Assembly (NCBI GenBank): GCA_018262095.1
Contig: JAGTRW010000027.1
Coordinates: 1 to 64,000 of the forward strand
Source: Pseudomonadota bacterium
Lineage (GTDB): Bacteria; Pseudomonadota; Gammaproteobacteria; Burkholderiales; Rhodocyclaceae
Direction of reading: 5' to 3'
DNA: 64,000 nucleotides
Position 1 is the first letter of the stretch. Every line of letters starts with the position of its first letter. Under the pieces are notes generated by a model. That model saw only the letters and a list, made by a program, of their open reading frames with translations. It was not told the origin of the DNA and searched no databases. The position numbers and the translations under genes are program-made. Positions 18,944 to 32,246 of this stretch are shown piece after piece.

Positions 18944-20946
<2,003 letters not shown>

Positions 20947-20950
20947 ACCG

Positions 20951-22495
20951 ATGGCCTTTGCCCGACACAGCGGCATTCTGCTGCACCCGACCTCGCTTCC
21001 CGGCCCGCATGGCTCGGGCGATCTGGGACCGACAGCCCAGCACTTCGTCGATTGGCTGGTGGCCGCCGGGCAGACCCGCTGGCAGGTTCTGCCGCTCGGC
21101 GGCGTTGGCCCGGGCAACTCGCCGTACATGAGTCCTTCGGCTTTCGCCGGCAACGAACTACTGATCGACCTCGCCCAACTGCGCGACGCCGGCTGGCTGA
21201 GCGCTGATGAGATTGCGCCAGACCCTGGCTTTGCCGACACGCAGGTCGACTTTTCGCTGGTCGCGCCGTTCCGCATGACGCGGCTGCGCCTGGCGGCGGC
21301 CAAATTTTTCGCCGATGTCAGGCGCGACGCGCACCAGCACTTTGACGAATTCTGTCGCGCGGCGAGCGGCTGGCTCGACGACTACGCGCTGTTCATGGCG
21401 CTCGAGAGGAAGTACGGCGGAACCTGGCAGAAGTGGCCGGCAGCGCTCGCGCAGCGCCACGAAAAAGGCCTGCAGGCGGCACGCGTGACGCTGGCCAACG
21501 AATGCAACTTCTGGCGCTTCTGCCAGTGGTGCTTTTGCCGCCAGTGGGCGTCGCTCAAGACCTACGCCAACCAGCGCGGGGTTCTGCTGGTCGGCGACAT
21601 GCCGATTTTCGTTTCCCCCCACAGCGCCGACGTCTGGGCCCATCAGGACCTCTTCGATCTGGATAGCCGCGGCCAGGCGCGCGTCGTCGCCGGCGTGCCA
21701 CCCGACTATTTCAGCGCCACCGGACAACTCTGGGGCAACCCGCTCTACCAGTGGGCAGCCCATCGCGAGCAAGGCTATCGCTGGTGGATCGAGCGAATGC
21801 GCAGCACGCTGGCGCGCTGCGACATCGTTCGCATCGATCATTTTCGCGGCTTCGAGTCCTACTGGGAAATTCCTGCCGACGCCAAAACGGCGGTCACTGG
21901 CCGCTGGCAGCCGGGACCCGGAAGCGCGCTGTTCACCGCACTGCGCGAGGCGCTGGCACCCGCCGGAGGCAAGCTGCCGGTGATCGCCGAAGATCTGGGA
22001 ATCATCACGCCGCAAGTCTCGGCACTGCGCGAAGCCGTCGGCCTGCCCGGCATGCGCGTACTGCAGTTTGCTTTTGACGGCCACGCCGACAATCCCTATT
22101 TGCCGCACAACTACGAAGCCAATACCGTCGTCTACACGGGAACGCACGACAACGATACCAGCTGGGGCTGGTGGACCGCGCTCGCCGCCGACGAAAAAGA
22201 CCGCGTTCGCCGTTATCTCGGAATCAGCGGCGAGTTCTGCGAATGGGATTTGATCCGTGCGGCGTCATCGTCGGTTGCCGCGCTCGCCATCATCCCGATG
22301 CAGGACATCCTCGGCTTGGGCTCGGCGGCGCGAATGAATCAGCCCGGCCGCGCGCAAGAGTCCTGGGAATGGCGATTCAGTTGGCACCAGGTCGCGCCAT
22401 GGCATGCCGATCGACTCGCCGAACTGACTCGCCTTTACGGTCGATTGCCGCGACGCCAGTCTGACCGGCCGGTCCTGGCAGCGCACCCTGGCTGA
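20951..22495 (+). CDS. malQ: 4-alpha-glucanotransferase (amylomaltase)
   Basis: Transfers alpha-1,4 glucan segments between short maltodextrins, so the stubs released by GlgX become long enough for GlgP. It has 514 residues, GH77. Motifs: SGILLHPTSLPGPHGSGDLG at the start, GDMPIFVSPHSADVWAH, VRIDHFRGFESYWEIPA (nucleophile Asp), VIAEDLGIITPQV (Glu) and YTGTHDNDT (Asp). ATG 20951 is placed by the conserved N-terminus; the longer frame overlaps glgX. It is the last of the four-gene glycogen operon. Confidence 0.96.
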   Translation: MAFARHSGILLHPTSLPGPHGSGDLGPTAQHFVDWLVAAGQTRWQVLPLGGVGPGNSPYMSPSAFAGNELLIDLAQLRDAGWLSADEIAPDPGFADTQVDFSLVAPFRMTRLRLAAAKFFADVRRDAHQHFDEFCRAASGWLDDYALFMALERKYGGTWQKWPAALAQRHEKGLQAARVTLANECNFWRFCQWCFCRQWASLKTYANQRGVLLVGDMPIFVSPHSADVWAHQDLFDLDSRGQARVVAGVPPDYFSATGQLWGNPLYQWAAHREQGYRWWIERMRSTLARCDIVRIDHFRGFESYWEIPADAKTAVTGRWQPGPGSALFTALREALAPAGGKLPVIAEDLGIITPQVSALREAVGLPGMRVLQFAFDGHADNPYLPHNYEANTVVYTGTHDNDTSWGWWTALAADEKDRVRRYLGISGEFCEWDLIRAASSSVAALAIIPMQDILGLGSAARMNQPGRAQESWEWRFSWHQVAPWHADRLAELTRLYGRLPRRQSDRPVLAAHPG

Positions 22496-22540
22496 GTCGA
22501 CGTCATGTTCGGACGGTTTGAACGGAGCAGCGCCGGCAAG

Positions 22541-22568
22541 TTCGAAATGATGCTTATGCATGTATAAT
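22541..22568 (+). promoter_or_regulatory. Promoter candidate for the DUF2934 protein
   Basis: A perfect TATAAT at 22563-22568 is preceded at 16 bases by TTCGAA (22541-22546), a weak -35. It stands after the malQ stop and 55 bases before ATG 22623, suggesting that the basic protein has its own promoter besides glg readthrough. Confidence 0.55.
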
Positions 22569-22622
22569 CAAACCGCTGGTCTTATTTCAATCCAATATTT
22601 CCACACTCAACAGGACAAAATC

Positions 22623-23018
22623 ATGGCCGAGACAGTGATCAAAGCAAGCCCCAAAAAAGCGGTAGCCAAGCCGGTTGTCAAAGCAGCAGCCGCCAAACCG
22701 GCAGCCTCGGCCAAACCGGCGAAAGCTGCGGCCAACGCCAAACCCGCAGCAGCCAAACCGGCAGCGACCAAACCCGCGGCAAAGAAGCCGGCAGCCGTCA
22801 AGCCTGCTGCCGTCAAGAAGCCGGCGGTCGCCAAGGCGGCAAAGCCGGCGGCTCAGACCGTGGTGAAAGTGATCGTCCTGAGCGATGAACAGCGTTATCG
22901 CATGGTTGCCGAAGCCGCCTACTATCGCGCTGAAAGCAACCAGTTCAAGAGCGACCCGTTACGCGACTGGATCGACGCCGAAATCGACATCGACCGGCTG
23001 CTCAGCGGCAACAACTAG
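22623..23018 (+). CDS. Lys/Ala/Pro-rich protein with C-terminal DUF2934 motif
   Basis: A 131-residue protein in two parts. Residues 1-80 are a basic, low-complexity tail of KPAA/AKPA repeats like histone H1 or AlgP tails, expected to be disordered and able to bind DNA, RNA or an acidic polymer. Residues 88-128 (DEQRYRMVAEAAYYRAE, then DPLRDWIDAEIDIDRLL) fit the small helical DUF2934 module often found with glycogen-branching or stress genes. Function is unknown. It follows malQ by about 130 bases with its own -10, and its stop faces the convergent glgA 59 bases away. Its codon use is richer in A than the neighbours because of Lys codons. Confidence 0.8.
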   Translation: MAETVIKASPKKAVAKPVVKAAAAKPAASAKPAKAAANAKPAAAKPAATKPAAKKPAAVKPAAVKKPAVAKAAKPAAQTVVKVIVLSDEQRYRMVAEAAYYRAESNQFKSDPLRDWIDAEIDIDRLLSGNN

Positions 23019-23077
23019 CACGGCCAGCGCGAGTCCGCTTGCGCTGCTCAGGCAGCGGGCTCGTCGCCAACAGTCGA

Positions 23078-24517
23078 TCACAGGCTGCGGTAGAGCGACT
23101 CGTAATGGGCAGCTGAATCGTCCCACGAGAAATCCTGGAGCATCGCGCGGCGCTGGACTTGCTGCCAGGCGCGCCGATCGCGATAAAGCGCACAGGCCTC
23201 GCGGATACGCTTGCCGATGGCCTGGCTCGCGGCGTCGGCAAAGACGAAACCGGTGGCTCGATCGGCGGCCAGATTTTCGGCGCTCGCGTCGATCACCGTA
23301 TCGGCCAGACCACCGACCCGGCGCACCAGCGGCAACGTTCCGTAACGCAAGGCATAGAGTTGCGTCAGTCCGCAAGGCTCGAAGCGCGACGGCACCAGCA
23401 GGACATCGCCGCCGGCGATGAAGCGATGGGCCATCGCCTCGTCATAGCCGACAAAGACCGCGACCTGTTCCGGATTGACCGCCGCCGCCCGGCGGAAACC
23501 GGTTTCCAGGTCGTCGTCGCCGGTGCCGAGGACGGCGAGCTGGGCGCCTTCGCCGATCAGCTCAGGCAATGCAGCGAGCAGCAGATCCATGCCTTTTTGC
23601 ACGAACAGCCGGCTGACGACGACAAAGAGCGGCCCGGCCGCCTCGCTGGACAATCCCAACTCGCTTTGCAGTGCAAGCTTGCAGGCAAGCTTTCCCGCCA
23701 GATCGTCGGCGCGATAGGCGCTGGCGATGTCGGGGTCAGCGGGATTCCAGACCGCGTAATCGACGCCGTTGAGAATTCCCGACAAGTCCGTCCCCCGATC
23801 GCGCAAGACCCCCTCCAGGCCATAGCCGAATTCGGCCGTACGAACTTCCCTGGCGTAGGTTGGACTGACCGTCGTGATTCTATTTGCATAGACGAGGCCG
23901 GCTTTCATGAACGATATCCCGCCGTGGAACTCGATTCCCGGCGGGGTCAGCTGGCCCACCGGCAAAGCCAGTTCGGCCAGGCAATCATTCGAAAAACGCC
24001 CCTGGAAGGCGAGGTTGTGGACGGTGAACACCGTCGCCGTCTTCAGTCCGGGGTTCTGGGCGATATAAAGCGGCGCCAGGCCGGCATGCCAATCGTGCGC
24101 ATGGATCACGTCGGGACGCCAGGCGGCGTCGAGTTCGCCGCAGGCCAGATGCGCGGCGACCCAGCCGAGTAAACCGAAACGGCGATGATTGTCGCTCCAG
24201 TCACGGCCATCGGGACCGACATAGGTATTGCCTTCGCGCCGAAAGAGAAACGGCGCATCGATCACATAGGCCGACAGGCCACTATCCGGCAGGCGACCGC
24301 GAAGCAGCGTGACGACGGCTGCGCCGAACACCGGGCCAATCTGGAAGACCGGCTCAAGTCCGGTCATGCCGTTGAGAATACCTGGCAGGCCGGGCAACAA
24401 GATGCGGACGTCGAGGCCGCGTTTGACCAGCGCCGCAGGAAGCGCGGCGACGACGTCGGCCAGACCGCCGGTTTTGACCAGCGGATAGATTTCAGCGGCG
24501 ACGTGGAGTATGCGCAT
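23078..24517 (-). CDS. glgA: Glycogen synthase, ADP-glucose type (GT5)
   Basis: Extends alpha-1,4-glucan using ADP-glucose. It has 479 residues, near the E. coli length. The donor motif KTGGLADVV lies at about residues 15-23 and [20 protein letters not shown], with the catalytic Glu, near 375. The frame is open to 24622, but ATG 24517 gives [18 protein letters not shown], the exact family start. It is last in the reverse-strand pgi-pgm-glgC-glgA series, 141 bases after glgC, the widest gap in that set. Confidence 0.96.
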   Translation of the reverse strand: MRILHVAAEIYPLVKTGGLADVVAALPAALVKRGLDVRILLPGLPGILNGMTGLEPVFQIGPVFGAAVVTLLRGRLPDSGLSAYVIDAPFLFRREGNTYVGPDGRDWSDNHRRFGLLGWVAAHLACGELDAAWRPDVIHAHDWHAGLAPLYIAQNPGLKTATVFTVHNLAFQGRFSNDCLAELALPVGQLTPPGIEFHGGISFMKAGLVYANRITTVSPTYAREVRTAEFGYGLEGVLRDRGTDLSGILNGVDYAVWNPADPDIASAYRADDLAGKLACKLALQSELGLSSEAAGPLFVVVSRLFVQKGMDLLLAALPELIGEGAQLAVLGTGDDDLETGFRRAAAVNPEQVAVFVGYDEAMAHRFIAGGDVLLVPSRFEPCGLTQLYALRYGTLPLVRRVGGLADTVIDASAENLAADRATGFVFADAASQAIGKRIREACALYRDRRAWQQVQRRAMLQDFSWDDSAAHYESLYRSL

Positions 24518-24658
24518 CGTATTAGCCCGGATTGCCAAATGAACGCCGCTCGGGCAACTCGACAAGCCCTGCTCGAGCATAAGAAAAGGGAGCGGTCGCG
24601 AGAGCGCCCCGGACGCCGCCAAAGACCTGCATGCGTCGCCCGGGATCCCGCCCCAGGA

Positions 24659-25933
24659 CTAGGCTGGAATCCGGTCGAGCATCTGCCGGGTGACCAGCGT
24701 GATGCCATTGTCGGTCCGCCGGAAGCGACGGGCATCGTCGTCGGGATCCTCGCCGATCACCATCCCCGCAGGAATGCTCACGCCGTGGTCGATGATGCAA
24801 CGGTTGAGTCTTGCGCCACGACCGATTTCGACGTCGGGCAGCAGCACCGACCAATTGACCTTGGCATGCGAGTGCACGCGGCACGACGTAAACAACAGCG
24901 AGCGGTTCATCTCCCCCGAAATGATGCAACCGCCGGAAACCGTGGACTCGATGGCGATGCCGTGGCGATCGATCTGGTTGTGTACGAACTTGGCGGGCGG
25001 CAACTGCGCCTGGTAGGTCCAGATCGGCCAGTTGCGATCGTAAAGGTTGAGCGCCGGAAGCGTTGCCGTCAAATCGACGTTGGCTTCCCAATACGCATCG
25101 ACGGTACCGGCGTCGCGCCAGTAATCTTCCATTCCCGGTCTTTCCTCGGGCGCGTGAACACAGCTGCGGTCGAAGGAATGAGACATCGCGCAACCGTTTT
25201 TGACGGCGCGCGGAATGATGTCCTTGCCAAAATCGTGGCTCGAGGTCGGGTCGGCGATATCGCGCAACAACTCAGCGTACAGATACTTGGCGTTGAAGAT
25301 GTAAATCCCCATGCTGCACAGCGAGACATCCGGTTTGCCGATCACTGCCGGCGGATCGGCGGGCTTCTCGACGAAATCGGTGATCCGCCCGCTGGCATCG
25401 ACCGCCATCACGCCAAAACCACTGGCATCCTTGCGCGGCACTTCGATACAGGCGACCGTACACTCGGCATTGCTTTCAACGTGATCGACCAGCATCGCCG
25501 CGTAGTTCATTTTGTAGACGTGATCACCGGCGAGAATCACGACGTACTCGGGTGCCGGCCGGTAGTTCTCGAGAATATCGATGTTCTGGTAGACCGCATC
25601 GGCCGTTCCGCGATACCAGGACTCTTCATCGACACGCTGCTGCGCCGGCATCAGATCGACGAACTCGTTGACTTCGCCGCGCAGAAAGCCCCAGCCGCGC
25701 TGCAGGTGGCGCAGCAGGCTATGCGACTTGTACTGCGTGACGACGCCGATACGACGGATGCCGGAATTGACGCAATTGGACATGGCAAAGTCGATGATCC
25801 GGTACTTGCCGCCGAAATAAACCGCCGGTTTGGCCCGGTTGTCGGTCAACTCGAACAAGCGGCTACCGCGCCCCCCTGCAAGTACCAGTGCAACGGCCCT
25901 GCCGGGCAACTGAAAACTTCGCCTCTCAATCAT
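24659..25933 (-). CDS. glgC: Glucose-1-phosphate adenylyltransferase
   Basis: Makes ADP-glucose from glucose-1-phosphate and ATP, the committed and allosterically controlled step of glycogen synthesis. It has 424 residues. Motifs: [20 protein letters not shown] (ATP loop), [29 protein letters not shown], and a left-handed beta-helix C-terminus. The N-terminal Lys and Arg positions that bind fructose-1,6-bisphosphate in enterobacterial enzymes appear conserved ([16 protein letters not shown]). It could feed both GlgA and the GlgM-like synthase divergently encoded at 29698. Confidence 0.97.
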   Translation of the reverse strand: MIERRSFQLPGRAVALVLAGGRGSRLFELTDNRAKPAVYFGGKYRIIDFAMSNCVNSGIRRIGVVTQYKSHSLLRHLQRGWGFLRGEVNEFVDLMPAQQRVDEESWYRGTADAVYQNIDILENYRPAPEYVVILAGDHVYKMNYAAMLVDHVESNAECTVACIEVPRKDASGFGVMAVDASGRITDFVEKPADPPAVIGKPDVSLCSMGIYIFNAKYLYAELLRDIADPTSSHDFGKDIIPRAVKNGCAMSHSFDRSCVHAPEERPGMEDYWRDAGTVDAYWEANVDLTATLPALNLYDRNWPIWTYQAQLPPAKFVHNQIDRHGIAIESTVSGGCIISGEMNRSLLFTSCRVHSHAKVNWSVLLPDVEIGRGARLNRCIIDHGVSIPAGMVIGEDPDDDARRFRRTDNGITLVTRQMLDRIPA

Positions 25934-25988
25934 TTTGCCATGCTCCCCAAAAAAAACCGAATGACTCTCCAGCAGCCGCTGGCCTCTA

Positions 25989-27680
<1,692 letters not shown>

Positions 27681-29318
27681 TCACTTGAGATGCTTGCGAC
27701 TGAAAGACAGCAGCCGCTGCGTCGAGGCATCGAGAGAACTCGCCAGTTTCTGATCGTAGAGCGCGGGAAGAACGCGACTGGCCATCGCCTTGCCCAGTTC
27801 GACGCCCCACTGATCGAACGAGTTGATTCCCCAGATGATTCCCTGGACGAATACCTTGTGTTCGTAGAGCGCAATCAGCGAACCGAGCGTTGCCGGATCG
27901 AGGCTGGTGAGCAGCAGCGTCGACGACGGCTGGTTGCCGGCGAAAACGCGGTGCGGCAACAGCTCGGCAATCGCCTGCGGGGCCACGCCTTCCTGCGCCA
28001 TGCCGGCGCGCACTTCGCCTTCGTTGCGACCGAAAGCGAGCGCCGCGCTCTGCGCGAAGCAGTTGGCGAGCAGCGCCTCCTGATGCGCCGGCAGCGGATA
28101 GTCGGAACGCACGGCGGCCAGAAAATCGCAGTGAACCAGGCGTCCGCCCTGGTGCAGCAACTGGAAGAAAGCGTGCTGGCCGTTGTTGCCCAACTCGCCC
28201 CAGACGATCGGCGCGGTGGCATAGTCGAGCGCTTGCCCGCCGAAGCTCACCGACTTGCCGTTGCTCTCCATTTCGAGCTGCTGCAGGAAAGACGGCAAGT
28301 ACTTGAGCGACTCGTTGTAAGGCAGTACGGCATTGGTCTGCGCGCCCAGGAAATTGGTATTCCAGATGCCGACCAGCGCCATGATCACCGGCAGGTTGCG
28401 TTCGAGCGGCGTCGTGCGGAAATGCTCGTCCATGCGCTCGGCGCCGCGCAGCATTTCGTTGAAGGCGTGCGGGCCGATGGCGATCATCAGCGCCAGCCCG
28501 ACCGCCGACCACAAGGAATAGCGGCCGCCGACCCAGTCCCAGATCGGGAAGACGCGATCGCTAGCCACGCCAAAATCGACCGCGCGTTCGGGTTTGCTGG
28601 AGACCGCCGCGAAATGGTTCTCCGAAACCAGATCGTCGCCGAGATTGGCGCGCAGCCAGTCGCGCGCCGTCTTGGCGTTGAACATCGTTTCCTGCGTGGT
28701 GAAGGTCTTGGAAACGACGATGAACAGCGTCGTTCGCGGATCGAGCGTCTGCAGCAGCGGCGCCAGTTGCGCGCCGTCAAGGTTCGACACGTAGTGCACG
28801 CCGAGCGTCGGATGGCTGATCGCGCGCAGCGCCTGACCCATCATTTTGGGCCCCAGGTCGGAGCCGCCGATGCCGATATTGACGACGTCGCGAATCGGCA
28901 TTCCCTGATGCCCGGTACACTTTCCATCGCGCAAACGAGTCGCGAAGTCAGTCATCTTCTGCCGCGTCGCTGCGACTTCCGGCATCACGTCAAACGAACT
29001 GCTCGGAAAGGGTCCGGCGGAACGGCGCAAAGCCACGTGCAACACCGAACGATCCTCGCTCGAATTGATTCGCTCGCCGGCGAACATCCGCTCGGTCTGC
29101 TCTGCGACCTTGGCCTGCCTGGCCAGTTCAAGCAGCAGGCCGAGCGTTTCGGCGGTCAGGCGCTGTTTGGAGAAATCGTAGAAGATGCCGTCGAACGACA
29201 GAGAGAGCGACTCGGCACGCTGTGGATCGCGGCCAAACAAGTCTCGGAGATGGGTATCTGCGCAAGCCTGGCGATGCGCATCGAGGGCCGCCCAGGCGGG
29301 GGAAGCAGTGATCGTCAT
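27681..29318 (-). CDS. pgi: Glucose-6-phosphate isomerase
   Basis: Interconverts glucose-6-phosphate and fructose-6-phosphate. It has 545 residues, full length. Motifs: NIGIGGSDLGPKMM (phosphate binding), VSKTFTTQETMFNA, WDWVGGRYSLWSAVG and the C-terminal GINSFDQWGVELGK with the ring-opening Lys. The usual HQGT reads HQGG here. ATG 29318 gives MTITASPAWAALDAH; an AAAGGG lies about 12 bases upstream. It is the first gene of pgi-pgm-glgC-glgA and is divergent from the GlgM-GlgE set. Confidence 0.96.
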   Translation of the reverse strand: MTITASPAWAALDAHRQACADTHLRDLFGRDPQRAESLSLSFDGIFYDFSKQRLTAETLGLLLELARQAKVAEQTERMFAGERINSSEDRSVLHVALRRSAGPFPSSSFDVMPEVAATRQKMTDFATRLRDGKCTGHQGMPIRDVVNIGIGGSDLGPKMMGQALRAISHPTLGVHYVSNLDGAQLAPLLQTLDPRTTLFIVVSKTFTTQETMFNAKTARDWLRANLGDDLVSENHFAAVSSKPERAVDFGVASDRVFPIWDWVGGRYSLWSAVGLALMIAIGPHAFNEMLRGAERMDEHFRTTPLERNLPVIMALVGIWNTNFLGAQTNAVLPYNESLKYLPSFLQQLEMESNGKSVSFGGQALDYATAPIVWGELGNNGQHAFFQLLHQGGRLVHCDFLAAVRSDYPLPAHQEALLANCFAQSAALAFGRNEGEVRAGMAQEGVAPQAIAELLPHRVFAGNQPSSTLLLTSLDPATLGSLIALYEHKVFVQGIIWGINSFDQWGVELGKAMASRVLPALYDQKLASSLDASTQRLLSFSRKHLK

Positions 29319-29697
29319 TTCGTTAATACCCTTTCTTGTTGGTTCGCGTTCTCGTGCTGGAAAGCACTGCAGCACCTAAGGTATTCAAGACCGATGAGCC
29401 TATTCTATGCGAAATATTTACCGTTCCGCGAGGCCCACCTCACAAAAAATCCTGGCCCGACATGGCCACGCAAAACACCGGGCGCGAACCGCGAGCATGG
29501 CGACCGACCGATGAACACCCGCGACCAGCAGCGACTTCGAGCCCGCCAGCGAGTTTTGATTTTCCTACGCACCAAGCTTGCACGATATAATTTCGCCAAC
29601 GGCGCCACGCCGAATTATCTCTTTGTCATTATCGGCGATAAAGCATGGCCGGCGCTCTCCAGGTGGTTTTCAGCAATGCAAACAAGGGGTAATTAAA
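29319..29697. promoter_or_regulatory. 379-base divergent promoter region between pgi and the GlgM set
   Basis: A perfect TATAAT at 29586-29591 can serve the forward genes; the best -35, TTGATT at 29556, is too far (24 bases), so the pairing is unclear. The leader to ATG 29698 would be about 100 bases and ends with AAGGGG. The reverse pgi promoter is not clear; no gene is seen. Both polymer-synthesis branches thus start from one control region. Confidence 0.5.
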
Positions 29698-30906
29698 ATG
29701 CGCGTTCTGTTGATGACTAACGAGTTCCCGCCGAACATCTACGGCGGCGCGGGTGTACACGTGGAGTACCTGTCTCGTGAATTGTCGCGGCTGACGCCGG
29801 TCGAGGTGCGCAGTTTTCAAGAGCAGGCGTTTACCAAGGACCAGCTCAAGGTGCTCGGTACCAAGCTCGACGCCGCGGATTACGATTGCCCGAAGGAGTT
29901 GGTCTCGCCGCTCAAGGCACTGGCCACCTGCCTGGCTTTCAACACCCAGGGAATCGACGCTGACGTCGTGCACTGCCACACCTGGTACGCTCACTTTGGC
30001 GGCATCGTTGCCAAGCTGCTCTACGGCATCCCGCTGGTGATCACGGTGCACTCGCTCGAACCGTTGCGCCCCTGGAAACGCGAACAGATCGGCCGCGGTT
30101 ACGACTTGTCGAAGTGGGTCGAAAAAACTGCGCTGGAGATGGCCGACGCCGTGATCGCCGTGTCGACCAGCACGCGCGATGACATCCTGCGGCTTTTCGA
30201 CGTCGATCCGGCCAAGGTTCCAGTGATCCCCAACGGCATCGACACCGACGAATATACGCAGACGATCGATCGATCGGTGCTGGCCAAATACGCGATCGAC
30301 CCGGATCAGCCTTACGTGCTGTTCGTCGGCCGAATGACTCGGCAAAAGGGCCTGCTCTACCTGTTGCAGGCAATTGGCCAGCTCGATAGCGACACCCAGG
30401 TGGTACTGTGCGCCGGCGAGTCCGACACGCCTGAGCTGCAGCAGGAGTTGGAGAGCCTGATTGCCGAGCTGCGCGCACACCGCCAGGGAATCGTCTGGAT
30501 TCCCGAAATGGTCAGCCGGCAGACGACGATCGCGCTCTATTCGCAAGCCGCGGTGTTCTGTTGCCCATCGATCTACGAGCCCTTCGGCATCATCAACCTC
30601 GAAGCCATGGCCTGCGGTACGGCGGTGGTCGGCAGCCGGGTCGGCGGCATCGCCGAGGTGGTCGTCGATGGCGAAACGGGGCTGTTGATCGACGCTGACA
30701 TTTCGCCGGACATGCCGCACGACCCGGTCGATCCCGAAGGCTTCTCGGCACGGCTTGCCGCAGGCATCAACCGGCTGGTGCGCGACCCCGAGTTGCGCCG
30801 CAGGATGGGCGAAGCCGGCCGCCAGCGCGTGCTCGACAATTATTCCTGGCACAGCATCGCCGAAAAGACGCTGAGCTTGTACAAGAACCTGCCGCGCGAC
30901 CAGTAA
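29698..30906 (+). CDS. glgM: GT4 glycogen synthase, probable alpha-maltose-1-phosphate synthase
   Basis: A 402-residue GT-B enzyme of the actinobacterial-type glycogen synthase family, which uses ADP-glucose; in mycobacteria the family member joins it to glucose-1-phosphate, making maltose-1-phosphate for GlgE. Visible motifs: NIYGGAGVHVEYLSREL at the start, FVGRMTRQKGLLYLL, SIYEPFGIINLEAMACG with the E-x7-E pair, and GGIAEVV. ATG 29698 has AAGGGG upstream. It precedes a GH13 gene and glgE on the same strand, which supports the maltose-1-phosphate role over plain chain extension, but sequence alone does not prove the acceptor. Confidence 0.85.
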   Translation: MRVLLMTNEFPPNIYGGAGVHVEYLSRELSRLTPVEVRSFQEQAFTKDQLKVLGTKLDAADYDCPKELVSPLKALATCLAFNTQGIDADVVHCHTWYAHFGGIVAKLLYGIPLVITVHSLEPLRPWKREQIGRGYDLSKWVEKTALEMADAVIAVSTSTRDDILRLFDVDPAKVPVIPNGIDTDEYTQTIDRSVLAKYAIDPDQPYVLFVGRMTRQKGLLYLLQAIGQLDSDTQVVLCAGESDTPELQQELESLIAELRAHRQGIVWIPEMVSRQTTIALYSQAAVFCCPSIYEPFGIINLEAMACGTAVVGSRVGGIAEVVVDGETGLLIDADISPDMPHDPVDPEGFSARLAAGINRLVRDPELRRRMGEAGRQRVLDNYSWHSIAEKTLSLYKNLPRDQ

Positions 30907-30930
30907 GCGGCAAGTCAGAAAGGCTCTGGG

Positions 30931-32232
30931 ATGACTTGCGGACCACGCATCTACAACCTCTTCCCGCTGCTCTGCGGGTCGATCCGGCAGTGGGAAGATC
31001 ATCTGCCGCGCATCGCGGCGATGGGCTTCGATTGGGTCTATCTCAACCCGTTTCACTACCCCGGTTTTTCGGGCAGCCTTTACGCGGTCAAGGACTATTA
31101 CCGCATCAACGACCTGCTGTGGGATGGCGAGAATTCGCTCGAGGACCTGCTCGGTTCTTTTTGCAGCAAAGCGCGTGAACTGGGTATCTCGGTGATCATG
31201 GACCTGGTCATCAATCACACGGCAAAGGACTCGTTGCTCGCCGCCGAGCATCCCGAATGGTTCCTGCACGAGGCTGACGGATCGCTGCGCTCGCCGCGCG
31301 CCATCGACCCGGCCGACGCGCGCCAAGTCACCGTCTGGGGCGACCTCGCCGAGATCAATTATCACGACCCGGCGCAGCACGCGGGACTCGCCGCCTATTT
31401 CGGCGACATGATGGCGCACTTTGTCGCTTGCGGGATTCGCGGCTTCCGCTGCGACGCGGCGTATCTGGTGCCGCCCGAGGTCTGGTCGCGGCTGATTGCG
31501 CGCGCGCGCGCCGAGCGCGATGACGCCGTTTTCTTCGCCGAAACGCTGGGCTGCCGACTCGAGCAAGTCAGCGCGCTGCGCTCGGCCGGCTTCGATTACC
31601 TGTTCAACAGCGCGCGCTGGTGGGATTTCAAATCGCCGTGGCTGCTCGAGCAGTACAACGCGTTCCGCACCATCGCGCCGTCGATCGCCTTTCCCGAAAG
31701 CCACGACACCGAACGCCTGGCGACCGAACTGGCGCCCGCCGGCTGTCACCGCGACGACGCGGTGCTGGTCGAGCGCGCGTACCGCCTGCGTTATCTGTTT
31801 TCCGCCATCTTCTCGACCGGCGTGATGATTCCGGTCGGCTTCGAATACGGTTTTCGCGGCCGGCTCGACGTCGTGCGCACCCGCCCACAACACTGGGAAC
31901 AAGCGCTGATCGACATCAGCGCGTTCATCGCCGCGGTCAACTGCATGCGCGCAAGCATCCCGGCGGTCAACGAAGAAGGCGCACAACGCCAGATCCAGTC
32001 CGGCGATCCAGCCGTCGTCTGCCTGCTGCGCCGGTCGCTGGCCGGACCGTCGTGGGTGCTGTCGGTGATCAACACCGACCTGCACCAGCCGCATCAAGCC
32101 CATCTTGCCGGACTCGATGCGGATATTTTATCGGCGCGAGAAGTCACCCCGGGCAGCCCGGGACAAACGCTCTCGATAGGCGACGCCCTGCTGCTGGCGC
32201 CGGCTGAGGCGCGCGTTTTCGTCAATGCTTGA
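30931..32232 (+). CDS. GH13 alpha-amylase-family protein between glgM and glgE
   Basis: A 433-residue single-barrel GH13 protein. Conserved regions in order: MDLVINHTAKD (I), GIRGFRCDAAY (II, Asp nucleophile), VFFAETLG (III, Glu acid/base) and IAFPESHDTER (IV, His-Asp), so it should be active. A short C-terminal beta domain follows. There is no CBM48, no signal peptide and no typical calcium site, so it acts in the cytosol on soluble glucan. Whether it hydrolyses or transfers, and on which substrate, cannot be told. It is 24 bases after glgM and 14 before glgE, implying a role in the maltose-1-phosphate route. Confidence 0.8.
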   Translation: MTCGPRIYNLFPLLCGSIRQWEDHLPRIAAMGFDWVYLNPFHYPGFSGSLYAVKDYYRINDLLWDGENSLEDLLGSFCSKARELGISVIMDLVINHTAKDSLLAAEHPEWFLHEADGSLRSPRAIDPADARQVTVWGDLAEINYHDPAQHAGLAAYFGDMMAHFVACGIRGFRCDAAYLVPPEVWSRLIARARAERDDAVFFAETLGCRLEQVSALRSAGFDYLFNSARWWDFKSPWLLEQYNAFRTIAPSIAFPESHDTERLATELAPAGCHRDDAVLVERAYRLRYLFSAIFSTGVMIPVGFEYGFRGRLDVVRTRPQHWEQALIDISAFIAAVNCMRASIPAVNEEGAQRQIQSGDPAVVCLLRRSLAGPSWVLSVINTDLHQPHQAHLAGLDADILSAREVTPGSPGQTLSIGDALLLAPAEARVFVNA

Positions 32233-32246
32233 AGACAGGAAATCCA

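Noticed and set aside
29629-32103. An 824-codon reverse ORF over glgM and the GH13 gene
   Set aside because: Antisense shadow; the forward frames hold complete GT4 and GH13 motifs.
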